A stretch of 64,000 nt of DNA from Mycetocola spongiae (GTDB taxonomy: Bacteria; Actinomycetota; Actinomycetes; Actinomycetales; Microbacteriaceae): positions 186,001 through 250,000 of the forward strand of contig NZ_CP080203.1 of assembly GCF_020424085.1 (NCBI RefSeq). The letters are read 5' to 3'. The notes under the pieces were generated by a model. The model saw only the letters and a list, made by a program, of their open reading frames with translations. It searched no databases and had not been told where the DNA came from. The position numbers and the translations under genes are program-made. Numbering within the stretch: position 1 is the stretch's first letter; the number at the start of each line of letters is the position of its first letter. Positions 26,327 to 35,182 of this stretch are shown here, piece by piece.

Positions 26327-26361
26327 GCCCCGAACGCGCCCAGCGCGGTATGGGTGGCGAT
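26242..26361. repeat. Direct duplication, right copy, flanking the second island
   Basis: Matches 23875-24001. It carries the intact 3' end of the M50 gene and a diverged, orphan copy of the last codons and stop of the anchored-protein gene. Confidence 0.85.
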
Positions 26362-27033
26362 CCACACGCTCCAGCCGATCACGGCGCAAAACCCCAGCAG
26401 CCAGACCGGCGAGGGAATATGCGTCTGCAGATACAGAATATGGGCATCCGAGGAGGTCACCTCCGCGCGGCGGGAGGTATGCACGGCCAGCACGTTGCCC
26501 AGGGCGCGCACCGAGCCCACAAGCAGCGCGATGCCCAGAATGAGCAGCGCATAGGCCTGCACGGGAACCGGCGCCCAGGCCCAGAGCGCACCCGCGATCG
26601 CGACCGAGCCGAGGGTCACACCCACACCCACCGCGCCGCGGATCACGAGCAGCGAGGCCAGCATCAGCACGCCGCCGATCACCAGGGCGGCCGCGGTATA
26701 GCCGGAAAATACCGACCAGATCAGGCCGGCCCCGACCAGCGCGGGGGCCGGATAGCCCAAAAAGCCGGAGACCACGGCGCTGAATTTTCCGCCCGAACTG
26801 GTGGCCGAACCCCCGTGATTGCCATTCAGGCGGATCGCCCGCACCCGCCGACCGAGCAGCGCCCCCGAGAGCGCGTGTCCCAGCTCATGCACCAGCGTGG
26901 TAAACAGACCAAACCAGCGCCAGGTGACCCGCGGCACGCTCAGCGCAATCGCGGCGAGCAGAATCAGCGCGATCGCGGTGGGGGAGAGCATGGGCGGCGC
27001 GGTATGGCCAAATAGCGTAGGCAGATCGATCAT
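26323..27033 (-). CDS. M50B-like membrane metalloprotease (site-2-protease fold)
   Basis: A 236-residue membrane protein with the zinc protease motif HELGH in TLVHELGHALSGALLGRRV (about residues 45-63) and six or so hydrophobic segments. Peptidase_M50B-type proteins of actinobacteria share this layout and lack the PDZ domain of RseP; their substrates are unknown. The second-half metal-ligand aspartate motif is not obvious, so proteolytic activity is unproven. The start ATG at 27033 (MIDLPTLFG) is preferred over frames reaching into the ileS leader. It ends head-on against the duplicated fragment and is divergent from ileS. Confidence 0.8.
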   Translation of the reverse strand: MIDLPTLFGHTAPPMLSPTAIALILLAAIALSVPRVTWRWFGLFTTLVHELGHALSGALLGRRVRAIRLNGNHGGSATSSGGKFSAVVSGFLGYPAPALVGAGLIWSVFSGYTAAALVIGGVLMLASLLVIRGAVGVGVTLGSVAIAGALWAWAPVPVQAYALLILGIALLVGSVRALGNVLAVHTSRRAEVTSSDAHILYLQTHIPSPVWLLGFCAVIGWSVWIATHTALGAFGA

Positions 27034-27121
27034 GAGGATTCCTGAACTCGGGGGACCCGTCGATTGTGCCACGTCCCGGCCGGAGAATCCCGGGTATGGG
27101 GCAAACCCGCGGTGGGGTAGA

Positions 27122-27330
27122 CTGGGGCAATCGGCAGCGATCCGGCCATCACCGGGGAGCCTTTGGAAGATCCGCCCGGCCCCCACGGCGAGCGGGGTAG
27201 AACCAAACGGGTAGGCCCGTCACAGCCCAATGAAGCGGCCCCACGCCCGGTAGCTACCGGATGCGGGGCAAGCGAGGTGGTACCGCGGCACACGTCGTCC
27301 TCGCAGGAGATCCCTATCACCTGCCAGGAG
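27122..27330 (+). promoter_or_regulatory. T-box riboswitch of ileS, translational type
   Basis: The leader has the conserved T-box sequence AGGTGGTACCGCGG at 27275-27288, whose TGGT pairs with the tRNA acceptor end, and a short Stem I with ATC at 27148-27150 placed as the isoleucine specifier, followed by the AGCCTTTGGAAGATC segment and the GTAGAACC...CGGGT stem II region. GCGAGG (27272-27277) can pair with CCTCGC (27299-27304) next to the AGGAG ribosome binding site at 27326-27330, and no terminator is present. This fits the actinobacterial class in which uncharged tRNA-Ile frees the ribosome binding site of ileS. Confidence 0.9.
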
Positions 27331-27335
27331 TCAAA

Positions 27336-30300
27336 ATGCCCTACCCCCAGTCCTCGAACCCGGCCGACGCCGCGGGCGCCGCCCCGGCCCCCGGAGCCGC
27401 CTTCGGCGTGCAGGCCTCACCGCGCTTCCCCGCGATCGAGGAGGACATCCTCGCGTTCTGGAAAAACGACAACACGTTCCAGGCCTCGATTGATAACCGC
27501 GAGGGCAATACCGAGTGGACCTTCTACGACGGCCCCCCGTTTGCCAACGGCCTGCCGCACTACGGCCACCTCCTGACCGGCTATGCCAAGGATCTCTTCC
27601 CCCGCTATCAGACCATGCGCGGCAAGCAGGTACACCGCCGCTTCGGCTGGGATACCCACGGCCTGCCCGCCGAGCTTGAGGCCGAGCGTCAGCTGGGCAT
27701 CACCGATAAGAGCCAGATCGAGGAGATGGGCCTCGCCGCGTTTAACGCCGCGGCCAAGGAATCGGTGCTGCGCTATACCGATGACTGGGAGACCTATGTC
27801 ACCCGGCAGGCGCGCTGGGTGGACTTCGAAAACGACTATAAGACCCTCGACATCACGTTCATGGAGAGCGTGATCTGGGCGTTTAAGCGCCTGCACGATA
27901 AGGGCCTCGCCTATGAGGGCTACCGGGTGCTGCCGTATTGCTGGCGCGATCAGACCCCGCTGTCCAATCACGAGCTGCGGATGGACGATGACGTCTATCA
28001 GGACCGCCAGGACCAGACGGTCACCGTGACCTTCCCGATGCGCGGGGACCGCGCCGAGAAGCTTGGCCTGGACGGCGTGCGCGCCCTGGCCTGGACCACA
28101 ACCCCGTGGACCCTGCCCACCAACGTGGCCCTCGTGGTGGGCCCCGAGATCGACTATGTGGTGGTTCCCGCCGCCGAGGCCGGCGCCCACGACGGCGGAG
28201 ACGGCGCGGTGTCCTATCTGCTGGCCGCCGATCTGCTCTCCGGCTATGCCAAGGACCTCGGTTATGCCGAGCCCGCCGAGGCGCTCGCCGCGGTCACCCG
28301 GCACCTGCCCGGCTCCGAGCTGGTGGGCGTGCGCTATCAGCCGCTGTTTGACTATTACGCCAGCTCCGAGGAGCGCGATATGTCCAATGCCTGGCAGATC
28401 CTCTCCGATGACTACGTCACCACCACCGACGGCACCGGCATCGTGCACCAGGCCCCCGCCTATGGTGAGGACGACCAGCGGATCTGTATGGCCGCGGGCA
28501 TCCCCGTGATCCTCTCGGTGGACGCCGGTGGTCGCTTCCTGCCCGAGGTCACCGATGTGGCCGGGCAGCTCTGGATGGACGGCAATAAGCCGCTCACCGC
28601 GCTGATCAAGGAAAAGGGCCGCCTGCTGCGCCAGGCCAGCTATGTGCACTCCTATCCGCACTGCTGGCGCTGCCGCAACCCGCTGATCTATAAGGCCGTG
28701 TCCAGCTGGTTCATCCGCGTTCCCGAGTTTAAGGGTCGGATGGGCGAGCTCAACCAGGACATCAACTGGGTCCCCGAAAACGTGAAGGACGGCCAGTTTG
28801 GTAAGTGGGTGGCCGGCGCCCGCGATTGGTCGATCAGCCGCAACCGCTACTGGGGCTCCCCGATCCCGGTCTGGAAGAGCGATAACCCTGAGTATCCGCG
28901 CATCGACGTTTATGGTTCGCTGGACGAGCTTGAGGCCGATTTTGGCGTGCGTCCCACCGATCTGCACCGCCCGTATATCGACGAGCTGACCCGCCCCAAC
29001 CCCGATGACCCCACGGGGGCGTCCACGATGCGCCGCATCGAGGACGTTCTCGACGTCTGGTTTGACTCGGGATCGATGCCCTTCGCCCAGGTGCACTACC
29101 CCTTCGAAAACCAGGAGTGGTTCGAGAGCCATAACCCGGCCGATTTCATCGTGGAGTACATCGGACAGACCCGCGGCTGGTTCTATACCCTGCACGTGCT
29201 CTCCACCGCCCTCTTTGACCGCCCGGCGTTTAAGAACGTCATCAGCCACGGCATCGTGCTCGGCAATGACGGCCAGAAGATGTCCAAATCGCTGCGCAAT
29301 TATCCCGATGTGATGGAGGTCTTTAACCGCGATGGCTCGGATGCCATGCGCTGGTTCCTGATGTCCAGCTCCGTGATCCGCGGCGGCAACCTGGTGGTCA
29401 CCGAGGAGGGCATCCGCGAGGGTGTGCGCTCGGTGCTGCTGCCGATGTGGAATAGCTGGTACTTCTTTGCCATGTACGCCAACCTCGCATGCGAGGGCGG
29501 TTATACCGCGAAGATCGATACCTCCTCGGAGGACGTGCTCGACCGCTATATCCTCGCCAAGACCCGCGCGCTTGTGGAGGAGGTCACCGGACACCTGGAT
29601 AACTTCGATACGCCGCTGGCCGCCGCCGCTCTACGCGACTTCGCCGATGTACTCACCAACTGGTATGTGCGTCGCTCGCGCGATCGTTTCTGGGCCGGAG
29701 TGGCCGCCGATGGCAGCGGTTCCGCCGCCTTTGACACGCTTTATACCGTGCTGGAGACGCTGACCCGCGTGGCCGCGCCGTTCCTCCCGCTCGTGACCGA
29801 GCGCATCTGGAAGGATCTCACCGGCGGGCGCAGCGTGCACCTGACCGATTATCCCGAGGCCGATGCGCTGCCCGCGGATGAGGCCCTGGTGCGCGCGATG
29901 GACCAGGTGCGTGCGATCAGCTCCACCTCGCTTGCGCTGCGCAAGAAGGCGGGCCTGCGGGTGCGCCTGCCGCTCGCCTCGCTCACGGTGGTCGCCGCGG
30001 GCTCCGAGTCCCTCGCCCGCTTCGAGGCCATCCTGCGCGATGAGCTCAACGTGAAGGCCGTGGAATTTGTGGAGCTGGAGGCCGATAGCGCCGCCAATTA
30101 TGGCATCACGTCGCGCCTGGCCGTGAACGCCCGCGCCGCGGGTCCGCGCCTGGGTAAGGAGGTGCAGACGGTGATCAAGGCCGCCCGCGCCGGCGACTGG
30201 AGCGAAACCAACGGCGTCGTGACCGCCGGCGGCATCGCGCTGGAGCCCAGCGAGTATGACCTCACCCTCGAGGTGGCCGATGCGGGAGGGGCCGCCGAGA

Positions 30301-30731
30301 CGGCGCTCGCCCTGCTGCCCGAGGGTGGTTTTGTCCTGCTGCACACCGCCACGACCCCCGAGCTGGAGGCCGAGGGCCTGGCCCGCGACGTGATCCGCGC
30401 CGTGCAGGACACCCGCAAGGCCGCCGGCTTTGACATATCCGACCGCATCCACCTCGACCTCGTATTCTTTAACGAGGCGGATGCCGCGGCCGTGACCGTG
30501 GCCTCCGAGCTGGTGGATATCGCGGGGGAAACCCTCGCGACCGAGTTTGCCATCGTGGGCCTGGACCCGCTGGTGGTCTCGCAGCGCGAGGTGCAGGTAC
30601 CCGTGGAGTGGCTCGCCGCCGAGACCGGCCATAACGCCGAGTTCTTCCAGTCGGTGCCCGCCGAGAAATTTGCCAACGCCGGCCGCTTTATCGTGTCGGT
30701 TTCGCGCATGGAGAGGACCTACGATGTCTAA
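27336..30731 (+). CDS. ileS: Isoleucyl-tRNA synthetase, long eukaryote-like type
   Basis: A 1131-residue class I synthetase charging tRNA-Ile. The first catalytic motif is HYGH (residues 75-78, GLPHYGHLL), the second [11 protein letters not shown] near 650; the editing domain lies between, with CWRCRNPL as part of the zinc-ribbon-like insertion. HYGH and the extended C-terminus are marks of the eukaryote-like IleRS branch, whose members are generally insensitive to mupirocin; that consequence is inference. ATG 27336 follows AGGAG; upstream in-frame sequence is the T-box. It overlaps folC by eight bases. Confidence 0.97.
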   Translation: MPYPQSSNPADAAGAAPAPGAAFGVQASPRFPAIEEDILAFWKNDNTFQASIDNREGNTEWTFYDGPPFANGLPHYGHLLTGYAKDLFPRYQTMRGKQVHRRFGWDTHGLPAELEAERQLGITDKSQIEEMGLAAFNAAAKESVLRYTDDWETYVTRQARWVDFENDYKTLDITFMESVIWAFKRLHDKGLAYEGYRVLPYCWRDQTPLSNHELRMDDDVYQDRQDQTVTVTFPMRGDRAEKLGLDGVRALAWTTTPWTLPTNVALVVGPEIDYVVVPAAEAGAHDGGDGAVSYLLAADLLSGYAKDLGYAEPAEALAAVTRHLPGSELVGVRYQPLFDYYASSEERDMSNAWQILSDDYVTTTDGTGIVHQAPAYGEDDQRICMAAGIPVILSVDAGGRFLPEVTDVAGQLWMDGNKPLTALIKEKGRLLRQASYVHSYPHCWRCRNPLIYKAVSSWFIRVPEFKGRMGELNQDINWVPENVKDGQFGKWVAGARDWSISRNRYWGSPIPVWKSDNPEYPRIDVYGSLDELEADFGVRPTDLHRPYIDELTRPNPDDPTGASTMRRIEDVLDVWFDSGSMPFAQVHYPFENQEWFESHNPADFIVEYIGQTRGWFYTLHVLSTALFDRPAFKNVISHGIVLGNDGQKMSKSLRNYPDVMEVFNRDGSDAMRWFLMSSSVIRGGNLVVTEEGIREGVRSVLLPMWNSWYFFAMYANLACEGGYTAKIDTSSEDVLDRYILAKTRALVEEVTGHLDNFDTPLAAAALRDFADVLTNWYVRRSRDRFWAGVAADGSGSAAFDTLYTVLETLTRVAAPFLPLVTERIWKDLTGGRSVHLTDYPEADALPADEALVRAMDQVRAISSTSLALRKKAGLRVRLPLASLTVVAAGSESLARFEAILRDELNVKAVEFVELEADSAANYGITSRLAVNARAAGPRLGKEVQTVIKAARAGDWSETNGVVTAGGIALEPSEYDLTLEVADAGGAAETALALLPEGGFVLLHTATTPELEAEGLARDVIRAVQDTRKAAGFDISDRIHLDLVFFNEADAAAVTVASELVDIAGETLATEFAIVGLDPLVVSQREVQVPVEWLAAETGHNAEFFQSVPAEKFANAGRFIVSVSRMERTYDV

Positions 30732-32226
30732 CCCGAACGATCTCGATCTGCCCGCCGACGCCCTCCCCGAGGATGTCGCCGAACTCGCCGCTCTGGGCGG
30801 GCCCCTCGGCCTGCCCGTGGCGGGGGACCCCGATGCCTTCGGTCCGGGCGAACCCGATGCGGCGAGCTTTGAGGCCGATGTGGAGGCCACCGATCGTGCC
30901 GATCGGGTGTTCTCCGAGCTGCTCAGCCGCACCGGGGAGGCGGCCCCCGAGCCGCGCCTGGCCGCGACCGCGCGCGTCCTGGAGCTGCTGGGCGACCCGC
31001 AGGCTTCCTATCCGGTCATCCAGCTCACCGGCACCAACGGCAAAACGAGCACCTCGCGCCTGATCGAGTCCACCCTGCGCGCCCACGGGCTGCGCACGGG
31101 CCTGTTCACCAGCCCGCACCTCGTGCGCTTCACCGAGCGCATCTCGATCGACGGGCTGCCGATCGCGGACTCCGTGGTGGCCGATAACTGGGAGGATATC
31201 TCCCCGTTCCTGGACCTCGTGGACTCCGAGCTGGAATCGCGCGGCGAGCCGCGGATCACGTTTTTTGAGGCGCTCACCGTGCTCGCCTTTGCGTGCTTCG
31301 CGGACGCCCCCGTGGATGTGGCCGTGATCGAGGTGGGAATGGGCGGCGAATGGGATTCCACCAATGTGGCCGATGCCCAGATCGCCGTGCTCACGCCGAT
31401 CGACCTGGATCATACCCAGCGTCTTGGCTCGACCATTGCCGAGATTGCCCGCACCAAATCGGGCATCATCAAGGCCGGGGCCACCGTGATCTCCGCGGCC
31501 CAGCCCGCCGCCGCCCTCGCCGAAATTCAGGCGCGTGTGGAGGCGATGGGGGCCACCCTGGTCTTGCAGGACCGCGATTTTGCGCTCACCGAGGACCTCG
31601 TGGCCGTGGGTGGCCAGCAGATAAGCGTGCGCGGCCGCGCGGGCAGCTATGAGCAGCTCTACCTGCCGCTCTATGGCGATCATCAGGCACAGAATGCCGC
31701 CGTGGCACTGACCGCGGTGGAGGCCTTCTTCGGCGATGGCACCGCGCCGCTCGGCGAGGATCCGCTTACGGAGGGGCTGGCCGAGGCCACCTCCCCGGGC
31801 CGGTTGCAGCTGATCGGGGTGGAGCCCACGATCCTCGTGGATGCCGCCCATAACCCGCATGGTGCCCGCAGCCTGCGCGCGGCCATCGAGCGCTATTTTG
31901 ACGTGGACGAGGTGGCCCTGGTGATCGGGGTGCTGGCCGATAAGGATGCCGCGGGCATCCTCACCGAGCTCGCACCGATCGCCACCACCGTGCTCGCCAC
32001 GCAGTCCGAATCGGAGCGTTCGATTCCCGCGGAGCAGCTCGCCGCCCTCGCGGCCGAGCTGCTGCCGGATCGCGCGGTGGCCCCCTATGAGTCGATCGTG
32101 GACGCCCTGATCGAGGCCCGCGACTGGGCCGATCAGAAGCCGCGCCGCCTCGTGCTGGTGGCCGGGTCGATCATCCTCGGTGGCGAGGCCATCGAGACCG
32201 CCCTCGACCGCGAGTGGAAGCCCTAA
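30724..32226 (+). CDS. folC: Folylpolyglutamate synthase / dihydrofolate synthase
   Basis: A 500-residue Mur-ligase-like enzyme that adds glutamate to dihydropteroate and to folates. The ATP loop GTNGKTST is at residues 103-110, followed by the family segments [27 protein letters not shown] and DAAHNPHGA. An acidic N-terminal extension of about 50 residues precedes the catalytic core. The ATG at 30724 lies inside the ileS end behind GAGAGG, so translation is coupled. Downstream, TAATG links it to the DUF4233 gene. Confidence 0.95.
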   Translation: MSNPNDLDLPADALPEDVAELAALGGPLGLPVAGDPDAFGPGEPDAASFEADVEATDRADRVFSELLSRTGEAAPEPRLAATARVLELLGDPQASYPVIQLTGTNGKTSTSRLIESTLRAHGLRTGLFTSPHLVRFTERISIDGLPIADSVVADNWEDISPFLDLVDSELESRGEPRITFFEALTVLAFACFADAPVDVAVIEVGMGGEWDSTNVADAQIAVLTPIDLDHTQRLGSTIAEIARTKSGIIKAGATVISAAQPAAALAEIQARVEAMGATLVLQDRDFALTEDLVAVGGQQISVRGRAGSYEQLYLPLYGDHQAQNAAVALTAVEAFFGDGTAPLGEDPLTEGLAEATSPGRLQLIGVEPTILVDAAHNPHGARSLRAAIERYFDVDEVALVIGVLADKDAAGILTELAPIATTVLATQSESERSIPAEQLAALAAELLPDRAVAPYESIVDALIEARDWADQKPRRLVLVAGSIILGGEAIETALDREWKP

Positions 32227-32621
32227 TGCGCGGCCGCACGCGCACGGTGCGCGAGTCCCTGCTGTCGATTGTCCTGGGCTTTGAGATCATCGTGGTGGGC
32301 CTGACCGCCCTCGTGGTTTTTGGCCTGAAGGCCGCGCCGGGCGAGCCCTGGTATGCGCTGGTGGGCGGCGGTGTGGTGATCGTGGTGATGATCATCGCGC
32401 TGGCCCTCATGGGCCGCCGCGCCGGGGTGATTCTCGGCTGGGCCGTGCAAATTGTTATGGTGTTATCGGGCCTCCTGGTTGCCCAGATCTATTTTGTGGC
32501 CGCGATGTTCCTGGCCCTCTGGATCTACGGAAACTATAAGGGCGCCCAGCTCGACGAACGCAATGCCGCCTTCCGCGCTCAGGAGGCGGAAAACCAAGGC
32601 ACCACCACTCAGGGAGAATAA
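32226..32621 (+). CDS. DUF4233 family membrane protein
   Basis: A 131-residue protein with three to four hydrophobic segments, starting [26 protein letters not shown], ending in a polar tail. The position between folC and ndk, and the sequence pattern, match the actinobacterial DUF4233 family, which has no assigned function. The ATG shares its A with the folC stop (TAATG). Co-translation with folC and co-transcription with ndk are evident; a role in nucleotide or folate metabolism is only guilt by association. Confidence 0.85.
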   Translation: MRGRTRTVRESLLSIVLGFEIIVVGLTALVVFGLKAAPGEPWYALVGGGVVIVVMIIALALMGRRAGVILGWAVQIVMVLSGLLVAQIYFVAAMFLALWIYGNYKGAQLDERNAAFRAQEAENQGTTTQGE

Positions 32622-32626
32622 ATTTC

Positions 32627-33043
32627 ATGGCCGTTGAAGAAACCCTCGTCCTGGTCAAGCCGGACGGTGTTGCCCGCAAGCTCACCGGTGAGATCATCCG
32701 CCGCATCGAGGCCAAGGGCTATTCGGTAGTGGACCTGCGCATGGTCCAGCCCGACCGCACGCGCCTCGAGGCCCACTATGCCGAGCACGAGGGAAAGCCG
32801 TTTTATGAGCCCCTCGTGGAGTTCATGCTGGAGGGCCCGGTTGTGGCCATTCGGGTGGCCGGTAACCGCGTGATCGAGGGCTTCCGCGTGCTCGCGGGAA
32901 CCACCGATCCCACGCTGGCCGCCCCGGGCACCATCCGCGGCGATTTTGGCCGCGACTGGGGCCTTAAGGTGCAGCAGAATCTGGTGCACGGCTCGGATAG
33001 CGTGGAGTCCGCCACGCGCGAGCTCGCACTGTGGTTTAACTAA
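32627..33043 (+). CDS. ndk: Nucleoside diphosphate kinase
   Basis: A 138-residue enzyme that balances nucleoside triphosphate pools by phosphate transfer through a phosphohistidine. The active-site histidine is in LVHGSDSVESA near residue 117 and the N-terminus ETLVLVKPDGVARKL is typical. It starts five bases after the DUF4233 stop behind AGGGAG and is the last gene of the ileS operon, closed by a terminator. Confidence 0.97.
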   Translation: MAVEETLVLVKPDGVARKLTGEIIRRIEAKGYSVVDLRMVQPDRTRLEAHYAEHEGKPFYEPLVEFMLEGPVVAIRVAGNRVIEGFRVLAGTTDPTLAAPGTIRGDFGRDWGLKVQQNLVHGSDSVESATRELALWFN

Positions 33044-33056
33044 TCCCTCACCGCAT

Positions 33057-33098
33057 AGCGGCGGCCTCGACCCTCGGGTCGGGGCCGCCGCTTTTTTC
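33057..33098 (+). terminator. Rho-independent terminator of the ileS-folC-ndk operon
   Basis: AGCGGCGGCC (33057-33066) pairs with GGCCGCCGCT (33083-33092), inner CGACCC/GGGTCG pairing, then TTTTTTCTT. Confidence 0.92.
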
Positions 33099-33126
33099 TT
33101 GCCCGGTATTCACCCCGATCCAGGAA

Positions 33127-33142
33127 CTATTCATCTGAATAG
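33127..33142. promoter_or_regulatory. Perfect 16-bp palindrome ahead of the alcohol dehydrogenase gene
   Basis: CTATTCA-TC-TGAATAG, a perfect inverted repeat, ends two bases before a GATAAT box at 33145-33150 and 22 bases before the start codon. A regulator bound here would overlap the promoter spacer. Confidence 0.5.
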
Positions 33143-33164
33143 GAGATAATGGGAGGAGTTATCG

Positions 33165-34265
33165 ATGAAAGGATGCCTCATCATGAAGGCTGCAGTGATC
33201 CGAGAACAGCACGGTGAATTTCTCTTTGAAGACATCACCCTGGACGAACCCCGAGCCGATGAACTGGTGGTGAAAATCACCGCCGCCGGCCTGTGCCATA
33301 CCGATCTTGCGGTCGTGGACGGCGATATCCCCTCGCCCCTGCCGGTGGTCCTCGGCCACGAGGGTGCCGGGGAGGTGGTGGCCATCGGTTCGGCCGTGAC
33401 CGATTTTGCCGTGGGTGATCACGTGGCGATGTCCTTCGCCTCCTGTGGCATCTGCGCCAACTGTCTGGTGGGCCGCGCCGCCTATTGCTCGCGCATGATG
33501 GAGCTCAACTTCGGGGGAGCGCGCGCCGATGGCAGCCTGACCCTGACCGATTCCGAGGGGCGCGCCGTGCACGGCAGCTTCTTTGGCCAGTCGAGCTTCG
33601 CCGAATACTCGCTGGTATCGCAGCATAATGCCGTGAAGGTTCCCGATGACCTGCCGCTTCGGCTGGCCGGCCCGCTCGGCTGCGGAATCCAGACCGGTGC
33701 CGGTGCGGTCCTGAATACCCTGAACGTGCCCGCCGGTTCCAGCATCGTGGTTTCCGGCACCGGCGCGGTGGGCCTCTCCGCGATCATGGCCGCAAAGGCC
33801 GCGGGTGCCGCGATCATCATCGCCGTGGATATCATTCCGGCCCGGCTGGAGAGCGCGCTGCACTTCGGCGCGACCCATGCCATCAACGGCAAGGACGCGG
33901 ATGTGGTGGAGCAGATCCAGAAGATCACCGCGGGCGGGGCGCGCTATGCGCTGGATACCACGGGCAATCAGTTTGTGATCCAGAACATCATCGCCGCCAC
34001 CACCTTTGGCGCCACCGTGGGCCTGATCGGTGTGTCCAAGCCCGAGGCCACGCTGCCGATCGTGATGATCCCCGGCAAGACCATCGTCGGCGTGATCGAG
34101 GGCGACGCGGTACCGCGCGATTTCATTCCGCGCCTGGTATCCCTGCACCGCGCGGGCCTGTTCCCGTTTGATGAGCTCGTGACGTTCTATCCGTTTGCGG
34201 ATATTCAGCGCGCAATTGCCGATACCCAGTCGGGTGCGGCGATTAAGGCCATCCTCACGATGTAA
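33165..34265 (+). CDS. Zinc-dependent alcohol dehydrogenase (benzyl-alcohol dehydrogenase-like)
   Basis: A 366-residue medium-chain dehydrogenase using NAD(P). Catalytic zinc ligands lie in GLCHTDL and GHEGAGEVV, and the structural zinc lobe is complete (CGICANCLVGRAAYC). The Rossmann GTGAVGLSAIMAAKAAGA and the AVDIIPAR acidic end favour NAD. The overall pattern is that of XylB-type aryl- or benzyl-alcohol dehydrogenases. Start 33165 has GGAGG at good distance; ATG 33183 (MKAAVIREQ), which fits the family N-terminus, is the alternative. Single gene behind a palindromic operator. Confidence 0.88.
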   Translation: MKGCLIMKAAVIREQHGEFLFEDITLDEPRADELVVKITAAGLCHTDLAVVDGDIPSPLPVVLGHEGAGEVVAIGSAVTDFAVGDHVAMSFASCGICANCLVGRAAYCSRMMELNFGGARADGSLTLTDSEGRAVHGSFFGQSSFAEYSLVSQHNAVKVPDDLPLRLAGPLGCGIQTGAGAVLNTLNVPAGSSIVVSGTGAVGLSAIMAAKAAGAAIIIAVDIIPARLESALHFGATHAINGKDADVVEQIQKITAGGARYALDTTGNQFVIQNIIAATTFGATVGLIGVSKPEATLPIVMIPGKTIVGVIEGDAVPRDFIPRLVSLHRAGLFPFDELVTFYPFADIQRAIADTQSGAAIKAILTM

Positions 34266-34272
34266 CCGGCGG

Positions 34273-34328
34273 GGGAGTCTGGAATATTACCGGGGGCACC
34301 CGTGTTGTCCCCGGTATGACAGACTCCC
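34273..34328 (+). promoter_or_regulatory. Extended hairpin enclosing the frnE-like start codon
   Basis: Outer arms GGGAGTCTG (34273-34281) and CAGACTCCC (34320-34328) are perfect; inner arms 34288-34298 and 34306-34316 pair over 11 positions with one G-U. The ATG of the next gene (34316-34318) is at the top of the inner helix, so the fold would hide the start site. It may also end adh transcripts, though no T-run follows. Confidence 0.55.
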
Positions 34329-34987
34329 TCACCCCCATCAAGGTCGATATTTGGTCCGATATTGCGTGTCCGTGGTGCTTCATTGGCAAGCGCAAATTTG
34401 AGGCCGGAGTCGAGGAATTCTCGCGCACCTCGGCCACGCCCGTCGAGGTGGAGTATCACTCCTTCGAACTGGCCCCCGATACCCCGGTAGATTTTGACGG
34501 CTCCGAGGAGGATTTCCTCGCGCAGCATAAGGGCATGAGCATCGAGCAGTTGCGCCCCATGCTGGAGCAGGTCACCGGTGTGGCCGCCTCGGTGGGCCTC
34601 GACTACCACTTCGATATCCTCAAGCACACCAATACCGTGCTCGCCCATCAGGCCCTGCACTTCGCCAAGGCCCACGGCAAGCAGCTGGAACTCTCCGAGG
34701 CCCTCTTCACCGCGTATTTCACGCAGGGCCGCCACCTCGGCCGGATCGATACCCTGGTGGAGCTTGGCTCCGCGGTGGGCCTCGACGCCGAGGCGCTGCG
34801 GGCCTCGCTCGAGGGCAATGAATACCTGCCCGCTGTGCGCGCCGATCAGGCGCAGGCACAGGCGTTTGGCATCCAGGGTGTGCCGTTTTTTGTGGTCCAG
34901 GGTAAATACGGCGTCTCGGGTGCGCAGGCCCCCGAATCCTTCGCCCAGGTACTGACCCAGGTGGACGAGGAGCTCGGCGATGACTAA
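34316..34987 (+). CDS. DsbA family thiol oxidoreductase, FrnE-like
   Basis: A 223-residue thioredoxin-fold protein with the CPWC active site at residues 18-21 (DIACPWCFIGKR), the inserted helical domain, and the cis-proline segment GVPFFVVQGKYGVSGAQ near 190. There is no signal peptide, so it acts in the cytoplasm, like FrnE, a disulfide isomerase tied to oxidative stress in Deinococcus. The start codon sits in a hairpin and no clear ribosome binding site is seen. A 43-codon frame begins inside its 3' end. Confidence 0.9.
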   Translation: MTDSLTPIKVDIWSDIACPWCFIGKRKFEAGVEEFSRTSATPVEVEYHSFELAPDTPVDFDGSEEDFLAQHKGMSIEQLRPMLEQVTGVAASVGLDYHFDILKHTNTVLAHQALHFAKAHGKQLELSEALFTAYFTQGRHLGRIDTLVELGSAVGLDAEALRASLEGNEYLPAVRADQAQAQAFGIQGVPFFVVQGKYGVSGAQAPESFAQVLTQVDEELGDD

Positions 34988-35111
34988 CGCGGCCGGGGGA
35001 GCGGTGCCGGTCCCGGCCCCACCGCTGATCGTGCTGGGCTCGGGCGATGCCGAGGCCTGCGGCCCCGAGGGCTGCGAGTTTCCGCGCCCGGCCTCCCCGC
35101 GCGAGGACTAA
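34980..35111 (+). CDS. Small ORF of 43 codons overlapping the frnE-like gene
   Basis: An ATG at 34980, eight bases inside the preceding gene and behind GAGGAG at about eight bases, opens a 43-codon frame that stops two bases before a strong hairpin. The product is Gly/Pro/Ala-rich with a central hydrophobic LIVLGSG, then two cysteines in ACGPEGCEF and a charged end. Too short for homology by eye. Position, ribosome binding site and the terminator directly after it support a real gene; the Cys pair next to a thiol oxidoreductase suggests a redox or metal role, which is inference. Confidence 0.5.
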   Translation: MTNAAGGAVPVPAPPLIVLGSGDAEACGPEGCEFPRPASPRED

Positions 35112-35113
35112 AA

Positions 35114-35149
35114 AATAACGGCCCTGGGAGCACTCCCGGGGCCGTTATT
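35114..35149. terminator. Bidirectional terminator between the small ORF and VKOR
   Basis: AATAACGGCCC (35114-35124) pairs with GGGCCGTTATT (35139-35149), inner GGGAG/CTCCC stem; an A-run on the left serves as the U-tract for the convergent minus-strand gene. Confidence 0.8.
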
Positions 35150-35182
35150 GGTGCGGGGCGACACGCCCGGCACCGGGGAAAT

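Noticed and set aside
27417-29594. 725-codon open frame antisense to ileS
   Set aside because: Mirror of codon bias in ileS; no recognisable motif and no start signal.
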